Assembly (NCBI RefSeq): GCF_025024155.1 | Contig: NW_026251727.1 | Location: 124,001-188,000 of the forward strand | Length of the DNA stretch: 64,000 nucleotides | DNA from: Gamsiella multidivaricata | Taxonomy: Eukaryota; Mortierellomycota; Mortierellomycetes; Mortierellales; Mortierellaceae | Direction of reading: 5' to 3' | Part shown: piece by piece, positions 1 through 9,634 of the stretch | Position numbering within the stretch: the first letter of the stretch is position 1 | Layout: the number at the start of each line of letters is the position of its first letter | The notes under the pieces: generated by a model | Told to the model about the DNA's origin: nothing | Database searches by the model: none | What the model saw: the letters and a program-made list of their open reading frames with translations, nothing else | Program-made: the position numbers and the translations under genes

Positions 1-1532
1 CTACAAACGGCGCACCTCTGCCACTTTCAGATCATCGTTTTCCGTACCCTCTCTTCCACCCTTTGAGCCGTTTGATTTCGCACCCGATGATTTTTTGAGC
101 CAGGAAGCAGATGATGGAGACGATGAAAATGAGCAAGAACAGCAGCACCGTGATGAAGGTCAAGCATCCGGGTCCGAAGAGGATGAATACGCGCACGGTC
201 GATCGTCTCCTATCCTTGCATCCTCTCCGGTGATCTCCGCCAATTCCAAGAAGCGCTGCATGGTGGCAGACACTCTAGGCCGATCGAAGGAGGGACACGC
301 GATTTTAGCAGCACACGCGAGCTCGGGGCGAAGAGCCAATGACGCGGATGACACGGGGAATACAAGAGACCAGATCGAGTCCCAAAATGGAGAAGAAAGA
401 GTACCACAGGGCGATTGCCATGGTAAGAAAAATGAATGAATGAATAATGAGTCGAGCAATTGCTGTAATATAGAACAGCGTTTCGAGATCGAAACTCTAA
501 CGCCGAGCGACAAAAACAGAAAAGAAAAAAGGGATGCAGAACGTGGAAGCGGTAGGGATGGCCCGTTTGTCATGCTGAATGCTGGTGCTAACTTTGTTCT
601 GTCTGTGCTCTATCTGTGTCTTCACATGCTATTTCAAACTCAACAATGTGCCCCCTGTCTTTTTGGGTTCATATTCATTTCTATTCTCCTATTTTCTACT
701 TTTTTTTTTTTTTAAACACTCTCTTCCCGCGTCCGTCCGTCGGGTACACCAGGAGCTCAAGTGGCAAAACTCGGGAATTTATTCCTCGGCGCCTCGTCAT
801 GGTCCGACAATGTAAATGCTAAGGACAGCAAGGACAGGAAATGCCAGGACCAGACCGAAGAGGAACCCCTTGGTAAAGACGTCGACCAAGCGCGATCTAA
901 TCCATCAGTCATCCAATTCGACGGCAGCCACAACAACAATGACAATACGGACAATGGCAACAACACCAGCTCCATCAACAAAGCAAATACTGCAAAACAA
1001 CGCAACCGAGGTCCAATGGCACGCACCCTCGGTGAGACACCCCGGCTCGACCTCCAACTCGACCTACAGTCGCTGTCAACTCTGTCGCTTTCCTCGCCCC
1101 AGTCTGCCCACTTTAAAAGCAACCTCTCGGGGATGTGCTCCCCCACCATCATGACCAGACTGGACAACATTCATTTGGATGGCAGCAAAACGAATGGCAG
1201 CAATAATAAGGAGAGGTGCAAGGGTAAGGGTAAAGACGTTCATGGGACAGAGTCAGTCCAGGAGACAGGAAAGGCGGCGCCGTCATCAGGGTCAGACACA
1301 GACCAGAATCCAGATCGATCCAAATCCGGGCCAGGTGTCAATTCGATCGCGGGTGGTACTAGTGGTGGTGCCAGTGGTGTCAATGGTAGTTTGAGTAGCC
1401 CTATCCACAACAGGTAAGTCAGGATTTATCCTATCCAGCCCTCCGCTGTCCTGCCTCACTTGCAGGGTGGATCCATCCCAACCAACCACTTATCCAAAAC
1501 CCTATTTACAACCCAAGGAGATGATACGATAA
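1..1532 (+). CDS. Unidentified low-complexity protein, 3' part of gene (5' end outside window)
   Basis: Three exons close in phase: 1-422 (open to the left edge, codons starting at position 2), 753-1413 and 1466-1532, ending at TAA 1530-1532. The donors are ATG|GTAAGA and CAG|GTAAGT. The acceptor at 752 follows a long T tract. The visible protein of about 380 residues is rich in Ser, Asn, Asp and Gly. It has an acidic patch near the start (DDGDDENEQEQQ) and a more ordered stretch around LDLQLDLQSLSTLSLSSPQS, which could be a short hydrophobic motif. I recognise no domain. The reading frame and its two introns are well supported; function is unknown. The missing 5' part may carry the informative domain. 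Confidence 0.6.
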
Positions 1533-2145
1533 TGCGGGGGGGAAGGGGGGAGGCAGAGGTGCCGGTGCTCTTTTTCCATCTCATATTTCTTCGCATTGAA
1601 ACAGGCACTGACTATGTTGTATACACCTCTACTGGGGACACATCACATAACCTTAAAGTGGAGGGGAGTGTGAGTGTAGGATGGTATCATATATCGATAT
1701 CTTATTTTAAGGCATCGTATCACATTGAGTGTTTGTATCTCTTTAGCATGAACAACAATTGTCTCCGCGTTCTCTGCGGCAGAGCCTTATCAGGCAGACA
1801 ACCCGCCAGATCCATTACTGCTTCTCTTCTCCTCCGTCTTCTGCTCCCTTCTCTTCCCCGAACGCCTCCTCTGCAGCTCCACCTCCACCTTCGCACCCTC
1901 GCACCCTCGCACCCTCGCACCCTCGTCCAAGTTTATGTCCAAATAGCGCCTCCTCTTCTACCCCTGACTCTATCGGAACACCCCCGCTCTTTATCCCTCT
2001 ACCTCTACAGCAGAATCTACATACCCTCTTTTATACTACCGCCCTTATCTCCTCACACCAGATCCATATCTAACCCTCCACTCCTTCTCTTTCTCCTCTT
2101 CCTCTTCTTCTTCAAAGCCCCCTCTCTTCATCATCCACGCCTGCC
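1533..2145 (+). promoter_or_regulatory. Intergenic region and likely 5' leader of the GATA factor gene
   Basis: No gene is seen. From about 1790 the + strand becomes strongly C/T rich, including a CACCCTCG-type 8-mer repeated about four times near 1896-1925. This is the pyrimidine-rich leader style seen before several other genes in this window. Confidence 0.4.
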
Positions 2146-4853
2146 ATGGTTGCTCCAACCTCCTCCGCTCCTGCTGCTACACATCTCCAATTGCTCCTCC
2201 AACAGCACCATGCCCTCCAGCGACGGGAACAGGAGGCCAAAGAGCGACTCGAACAAGAGAAGCAGTTACAGCTGCAACGAGAACAAAAGCACAGCTCAAC
2301 TCCTGCATCCTCCGCCTCCTCTTCCTCTTCGTCGAACCTCAAAGCCGATGCCCAGTCTGTTGCTGCCTACATGGCGGCCTACATGAAATTTGCCGCTGCC
2401 AGTGCGGATCGGGCTCGTGACGAGAGCGCGACGGCAACATCGACAATCAATCCTGTAGTCGCACCAGCCACCATCGCACCTTCGTCGACCATGCTCTATT
2501 CGTCCCCACCCTCCCCTTCTCTGTCTTCCTTCTCTTCCTCGACCTCAGCATCTCCCAAGGTCTCCGCCGCACAGACAAAGGCAGCATCAAAGTCCGGAAA
2601 ATCTCACAGCAAGCATCCCTCGCTGTCGTTCTCGGACACTGCGGCCGTAGAAGCATCTTCAGTAGACACAGCCTCCGACGTTTCAAAATCTGCAAACCCG
2701 CACAGGCAAGAGTGTTATAACTGCGGAGTGACCAAGACTCCGCTCTGGAGACGGACCCACGATCGTCAGCATTCTCTTTGTAACGCATGTGGACTGTATT
2801 ATAAGCAGTACAAGAGCAACCGCCCATTGGCCAGTCGCTCTTCAAAAGACTCCACATCCAGTGTGGACTCGACCTCACAGCAGGAACAGCAATCAAAGCG
2901 TCGAAAGATCAGCGATGCAGAGAGCGGAGTTTCCGTCAAGAGCGAACCCTCCGCAGAGGGCTCGCGCACCACTCACTTGAAACAGCTCCTTCCTCATCCG
3001 CCTGCCCCTCAGGAGCGCCTCGTCTTGCCGCAAATGCTGACAACTTCGCACAACCTCATGGGGGCCCGCGGCTATGACAGCGAAACCGGGGACCAGAGTG
3101 AGACAGATGATGAAGAAGGCGAGTGGTCAGATTCTGAGCAAATGAATGAAGATCCAACGGACCAACGGGGCAATGATGAGCGCGATGTCGATATGGCCGA
3201 GGCCCAGGCTGATCACGAAATGGGCGAGGATGATGATTCGGATGACTCGGACTATGGTGGGCACCAGCGGGAAAGCGAGGCCTTGACCGATACCGAGGAG
3301 ACTGAAGTCAAGAAGGTTGCCGGATCTTCAGGGCTCAGGAGCGGCAGAAAGAGCGGCGCCCCACTGGAGTGCGCCAACTGCGGGCAGACTCAGACGCCGC
3401 TTTGGAGAAAGGATGCTAAAGGTCAGCCGATCTGCAATGCTTGCGGACTCTATTCTCGCCTTCACCACAGGGATCGCCCTATCACGATGCGCAAGACCAA
3501 GATCACCCGACGTAAGCGCGACTGGAGTGCGGCCCATGAGAGGGTGTCAGCAAACAGCCCCAGTGATCTTGGCAATTTCGATATTGCTAACAAGAAGAAA
3601 AAGGATGCTGCGGCCAAGAAGAAGAAGGAGAAGGCGTCGGTCAACAGCGATGCCAGCATGGCTGAGGATACCAGCAGCAATGCCACTAAGAAGAGAAAGG
3701 AGCAGGTCATGAGCGAGGGCCATGTCGAGGTGCGCGCGATGAACATCCCTGTCAGCTCTGAGCACGAGTCGGACGACTCGAGTCTTTGTCTGCTTGACCA
3801 CAACACCGAGGACCATGCTGTAAGTCAAAGGGTGCGAAGAAAACCGAGGGAAGCTTTCATGTCCCACAGCGAACGATACTAACATTGCGCTGCTCACCAT
3901 TGACACAATAGCATCTGCCAACGCCTGCATCGAATGCCTCGCTATCGCCCATCATGTCGACCTCCATGTCGTCCATGGCCCTCGGCAACGGCTCGCTCTC
4001 CCCATCCTTGACATCGTCCCCTCCCACGCCCGTCCTGGCATCCCCACACTTCCTCAACACCGCATCCTCCTTCTCAGGTCTTAGCCCTCTCTTGCTCCAG
4101 CAATACCAGCAGCAGCTTCAGAACCAAGCCGCCTTCAGCGCTGCCGCTGCTGCTGCCGCTGCTGCAGCGACCACACCTACGACCGAGGGTCTCCCCATGC
4201 TGGGCAACAGTTGGATGTCGCAGTTGTATCCCCAATACCCAACGACACCCTTCCTCAACAACTCGACACTTGGCCGTAGCCCCATGGCTCTCGCTGGACT
4301 TCAATTCCAACAGCAACAGCAGCAGCAGCAACAACAACAACAACAACAGCAGCAGCAGCAGCAAACCCAGTTTCAGCAAAAGTCTATATCCCCGCTTTCG
4401 TCTGTCAACCTGGGCATGCGACCGAACCCGATCATCACCAACGCTCAAGTCCTACAGAACCTCCAAAAGCAGCAGCAACAACAACAGCAGCAGCAGCACA
4501 ACCCGAACCAAGCAAGTTCACAAAAGAAGGCCCAAGGACCTCTGATTCTCGACAGCACGCGCTTCACCCGCCTGATGAACCAGATGAGCAAACCCCAGCT
4601 ATCGATGTTCCTGACCATTCTCGAGGAACGCTGCGGAGCTCTTCGTCACCGTCTCTCGGGCGAGGACGATCAGGTCGAGCGTGTGGACACGAACGAGATG
4701 ATGATGATGCTGAACAACCCACAGTTCACGTCCATGGAAGGCGGGCTGTCGATGGCTGGTGGCGCTGCCTCGGGACCTACAGCATCGTCCTCGCTCTTGG
4801 CGACTATGAATCAGCTGGGACAGGATCCTGCTCGTTCGGATTTTATGATGTAG
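2146..4853 (+). CDS. Two-finger GATA-type zinc finger transcription factor
   Basis: Exons 2146-3819 and 3912-4853 join in phase 0 (donor GCT|GTAAGT, acceptor ATAG|CAT) to give 871 residues. There are two GATA fingers. The first has C190, C193, C212 and C215 with an 18-residue loop; the second has C409, C412, C430 and C433 with a 17-residue loop. Each carries TPLWR and the LCNACG/ICNACG signature followed by a basic tail. A strongly acidic region lies at about 315-400. Exon 2 encodes an Ala run, two polyGln tracts (near 690-710 and 745-755) and a conserved-looking helical segment (FTRLMNQMSKPQLSMFLTIL). It probably binds GATA sites in the nucleus. Two-finger fungal factors are often siderophore repressors (SreA/Fep1), but the Cys-rich linker of that class is absent, so nitrogen or another control role is equally possible. 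Confidence 0.9.
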
Positions 4854-5145
4854 AGAGGTCCATCTCATCTCATCGCACACATGCCATGCATGTTATACAC
4901 GAATATCTCTCTCTCTCTCTCCACTCGCTTCTCTTCATATTGACTTCTGTTATATCCCTGTACATCTTTCCATTTCTTTCTTTCTCTTATAGCGCTGTCT
5001 TTTATCCCTTGTAACATATCCAGCAGACACCAGTAAAATAAAATATAGTCTAGCCGTCTTTCCGTCCATGATTCGCATGGTAATCGTTGATATAATACAG
5101 AGAAATATACAAAGTGAACTAGGATGCATAAGCTGTGGTAGGTAG
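4854..5145. other. 3' intergenic region between convergent GATA-factor and GID4 genes
   Basis: This 292-bp region separates two converging genes. It contains a short CT dinucleotide run near 4907-4922 and an AATAAA on the + strand at 5037-5042 that could end the GATA-factor transcript. No gene is seen. Confidence 0.5.
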
Positions 5146-7421
5146 TTAGGCGACTTCAAAGATCGAGGTCGAAAATCCGCCGGCCTCAAAGACGGGTTTC
5201 AGGGAGAGATGTTGAAACGGAGTCGACTGCTGGTCATGGTAGTAGCCCTCCACGTAGCCATCCGACCGTCGCATCGAGAGGTAGTAGAACCCGGCGATCG
5301 TTAGTCCACTCGTGTGCTCGCTTACATTCACAAAATGTTTTTCTATCCACGTATCAGACAAATCCTTGTAATCAGTACCTCAATGCTCTTCGATTCCAGC
5401 TCAGCAACTTTAACGAACATGAGTAACATGTATGTCATTATACCTTTCCAGCGCATAAAGATGTACTTTTGATCAATATGTCCACGGAACTTGCCTGTCT
5501 TGGCGCCCTTGATGATATATTTTTCGTCAATTCCCTGGAACGCCTCCAGCCTTTTCCAATGCTCCAGATCTGTCCTAGCCTTGGCTGCCCATTTCTTTGT
5601 CCAGAACGTATGATTCTCGAAATCGATGATCTCTCCTTCCCAGAACGTGACAACATTGGACGCCGACATCGGCACATCGATCGCTTCCATAAGCCCATAG
5701 ACTGCTCCTGCCTCATAGTCGACTGCGCTGATTGTCTATATCGTATAACGGAACACAATAGAAGGGGATGGTCAATTCCTGGTGCCTGCTATGGCGACAG
5801 AAATTCGAACGTCGCAAGCAGCAATAGAAGGAACCGTTACCACTTTGACGTCCCATTCCTCTGTCTGGCGAGTCCGCAAGCCCGAGAGCGTCGCCAAGTG
5901 AGATTTTAGATTCTGAGATCCATGAAACTTTTGTCCGGGTTGTAAAAAGCAACACTGTCGCCGAGGGTGGTTTGATCGAAGTGACCGGTAGAGCCTTGAT
6001 GAGCCAGCACTGCCCTCTTCTGCCCTCGGCGCGAATGCTGACGATGCAAACGAAGGTAATGAAGAGATTGTCGATGATACAGCTCTCCGTTGGTGTCCAG
6101 TGTTCATTAAAGTCGATGAGGGTGCTGTTGTTGATGCTGTCCCTACAGTTGACCTGTGCTTTCGATCTGCGTAGCGATTCTGTCCGCCATCACCATTTCC
6201 GGAGCCCTTTTGGTTTTGCGAGGTCTGTTCAGAACTACCGCCTTCCGAGGACTTGTTCCTAGACAGCGAAGGAAATTCGGGCGCAGGTGAGGCCATTCTG
6301 GAGGTTGATGTCGATGACGCGGGCGATGATGGCAAGGACGAAGGCGGGGATGATGATCCGGGATATTGATAAGAGCTCCAGTATGGTGATATACGGCTTG
6401 CAGACGATGGAGAGAGTCCATGTCTCCATCTGCTCGAAGAGTGCTGGTAATAGTGTAGTCGACGTTCTTCATAGCTCAATTCGGGTGAAGCTGGGCGCTG
6501 GAAAATGTGGATCCGATGACCGCCCGAGCGAGAGCTTTGATCTGCTTCCCTGGAGCCTTGGAGAGTGAAGTGGTTTTCGAAGTCATGCGCAATCGCCGAG
6601 CTTAACCGTGTCCTTGATGAAATTATGTTAGTCCGATACAGTCGACTGCTGCTGCTACTGCTTCCAGCATTGTCTGTTGGAGGTGAGATCAAGCGAACGC
6701 CACTATCTGCCTGCCTGTCATCCATGTCCTCATGCGCGGTGTCCTGATGGAGATCTGAAGATGTGGTGTCCCGTCCAGGACTACGGGGCCTGCCCATTGA
6801 GGTCAAGGTCGCAAAGTCTCTTTGCGGCTCCCTGCTGAATCGAACCGTCCGTTCTGGTGCTGCCGGTGTGGTAAGCGGGCGCCGCCTGAAGTCTATGTCC
6901 TCACTCGCCGAGGAATGGAAATCAAAATCAAAAGTCCTGGCAGGTATTACCGTCGCAGAGCCATTCCTTGGAGACGACAATCCAGTAAGAATGATCGGCG
7001 TTGAACTTGGACTCGACCCTAAGATCTCTCGTACTCGGCCCAAATCGAGATGGACGTTCCTGCCCAGTCCTGAGCCATCTGATAAATCCGTGTCATTCCC
7101 TCGCTCCTCATCGTCGTCATCGTCTGCGTCGCCCTCGACACCTTCGCTATAGTCTGCAAGATGCCAATGGACAGTCAGGTCCCATCGTCCTCCTAGTGGC
7201 GTCTCATAGTCCGAGTAGTCATCCGAGTGCAAGTCGCGGTGGAGGTCGGCCTCGGAGAGACTAGAGACATCCGAGGAAATATCCGCGTCGGATGTGTCCC
7301 GGCCTCTGGTGTGCTGCTGTGTCTGTTGCAGTTGTGAAAGATAACGTCTGCTCGTTAGCAGAGCCGAAATTGGGACGTCGCTGCTGGGTTCGCCTTCATC
7401 CTGTCGCTGTCGAAGAGACAT
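5146..7421 (-). CDS. GID4: GID4 / Vid24 family, degron-receptor subunit of the GID (CTLH) ubiquitin ligase
   Basis: Exons 7421-5841, 5735-5444 and 5342-5146 join in phases 0 and 1 to give 689 residues. The C-terminal part from about residue 495 follows the GID4 beta-barrel: PGQKFHGSQ, WDVKVTISAVDYEAGAVYG, VTFWEGEIIDFENHTFWTKK, KYIFMRWKEKHFV, then IAGFYYLSMRRSDGYVEGYY. In yeast, Gid4 recognises N-terminal Pro degrons on gluconeogenic enzymes and docks them on the GID ligase for proteasomal destruction. The Glu (E625) and first Tyr (Y644) corresponding to residues I recall as contacting the degron in human GID4 are present; the Glu codon is split by intron 2. Residues 1-490 are Ser/Asp/Arg-rich and look disordered, much longer than in yeast or human. 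The start is the first ATG of the long exon. Confidence 0.9.
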
Positions 7422-9634
7422 AGTAACGGTCGAGGGGTTTTGCTCCGCAGCTTGGGCGCTACTGCTGTAGACACAGTGAGCAATTTAGTGAAAGATATCG
7501 AGATCCAAGAAAGAACTTGCTGTTTATTTCGTTGTAGCGAGAGTGTGGAGTCGATATTCAAGGAAATGAAGTTGAACGAGGAGATATAGAAGACGTGGAG
7601 GTAAAAAGGGCGAGGCTGCTCTTTTGTTAGAGAAGAAGAAGGAAAAATGGAGTTTCAAGTCAGCGAGTGCTCTGGATGCTGTTGCCTCATGACATTGTCG
7701 GTTGTCGTGTAGTACGCACTTGAGGAGCGGCAAGAGGTGGGTCGGGAATGAAGAAACAAGAAAAGGAGCTCAACGCATGCACGAGGCCAATGGTGCGGAG
7801 GAAAAGTATATAGCATTAACATGCAACAGCCATGGCGGTTTATTTTCGGCGTAAAAGGGGCAAGGGTCGTGATGCGAATTAATGCAAAGTGGATAAGACA
7901 TGGAGACATGGTGCGTTCGTGCCTTATTTCCAACGAGCATAGGAAATAATATCTGGTAAGCGAAGCAGTGTTTGAGAATAGAATTTCATTTGTGATCGTG
8001 CCTGTGTTCTGCCCAATCAGGAGTCCCGATCGAAATTGGCGTTTCGGCATGGCGTCCTTGCCCCGCCCCTCTGTGAGTGTGAAAGCAAATGGTCGGATGT
8101 TTCGCTCGTTTCAGCTGTTCCCCTGGGATAAAACAACGAGGTGGAGAAAAAAACCCTGAGGAAGAGTTCGTTTAAAAAGGTGCTTCTCTCATTGCTCTTT
8201 CCCTTCTTTTTCTTCATTGCTCACCTCTTCTCATCGTCCTAATTTTTTTTTATTCTCTCTTTCTCTCACCCGGACACACGTTTCGCAGTATCCTGCTCTC
8301 GTACTTTATTCTTCCTCCTCTTCCATCTGTGTGTCAATTGCGCCCTCTTTTCCTCTCCTGTACACCTTTATCTGCACACAACCTGACCTACCTTGTTCGC
8401 ACACTTCCTTACAGCTGTTGAATTTCACTCCTCTGACGACAGGTAGGACAACTGTTAAACCCACTTCACTTCGCCTCACTCCAGTGGCCATACAACATAT
8501 GGATAGCTACTTCCACAGCACTCCTCTCCTCCATCGTACCACACCCATGAGGAGGCACACGGTCTTTGACCTGAATAACATACACAACGTCTGACACCCT
8601 CCCTTCCTCCTGGACCTCTCGTCATTGTTGTCCATCTCCCTTCCCTCCCTAGCGTGTCCACCAGCTTATTCCCCGCCCCTTTCATATTAAACCCCCTATT
8701 TCTTCAGCAATTAATTTATGTGCTATATCCACTAAAAAGAAAAGCTTTCCCTCATGCGGACAAAACTCGGCACTGCACTACCATGGGCGGGGGTGCTGCT
8801 GTTTTGCTAATCGCGCCATAATCGATTACAGGAACTTGTACCACTCTGGTCGCCCTACACTATTACCTTATCGCAATGTTTGCATGAAATTTAATTTCAT
8901 GCCGCATATTTTCAACGTCTCTCGGCAGCACCCTGCGCCGTGCCATCTCCATCATCAACAAGCAACCCCCCCCCCCCCCCCCCCCTCTATCTTTTTATTT
9001 TCTTTTCGCCCTTCCTTCGATTCCTTCCGCACCTCTTCCTCCTTCAATTGCCGGCGGTGTGTATGTTTCTCCATAATAATAACCATCTCTAAACTGCCAA
9101 TGCCCAGTTCGCATTTGCCAACAATCCGCGTGGCGGAAGTGTATTTTCTTATTTCCTTGCAACCAATTCTATTCTCGGCCGTTTAGGATCATCCCATCCA
9201 TCCCTTTTTCTTCTTTTTATTTTCTGTCTGCTCCGAACTGTTTGAAGGCACACCCAGGCACATTTATACATTCAAAGGTGCAGCATCCATAAGATCTCAA
9301 CACCGCACTCTTTTACTTCAGCAAATTACCGCCCACACACGACACACTGGCTTGCCTCAGCATTCCCTGTAGGAATGTTTACATCTCTATTTCATTCATC
9401 TGCAGTATGACAAAAAGGTGCTTAACGCCTTTTTTCTCATTTGATGCACTGTTCGTCACGCTTGAGTCCAATCCAATTATCCAATTTACTCATCAATATC
9501 AAACGCGCCCTTGTCCCTAATTGTTAACAGCCGCTCTTCTACCCGCTCTTCTCCGTCTTTTTCTAGGCCTTGTACATTTCTCTCTTTCTCTAATTTGTAA
9601 TACTACCCATCTCAGCGTAACCATACCCTCCAGC
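7422..9634. promoter_or_regulatory. 2.2-kb divergent control region between GID4 and the phosphatase gene
   Basis: No convincing protein gene is present. Around 8165-8700 the + strand is a C/T-rich block preceded by TTTAAAAAGG near 8172, which resembles a promoter and leader. A good donor (GACAG|GTAGGA, near 8441) and an acceptor (TTAACAG, ending 9530) allow a roughly 1.1-kb 5' UTR intron for the phosphatase transcript; this is inferred. A 20-base C run lies at 8966-8985. Confidence 0.4.
8966..8985. repeat. Poly-C run (20 bases)
   Basis: A homopolymer of 20 C on the + strand lies inside the putative leader or intron of the phosphatase gene. Such runs are length-unstable and error-prone in assemblies. 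Confidence 0.9.

Noticed and set aside
1460..2386. 308-codon plus-strand ORF with Leu/Pro/Ser runs
   Set aside because: Spans the last exon of the left gene and the C/T-rich leader of the GATA gene; the text is a translation of pyrimidine-rich UTR.
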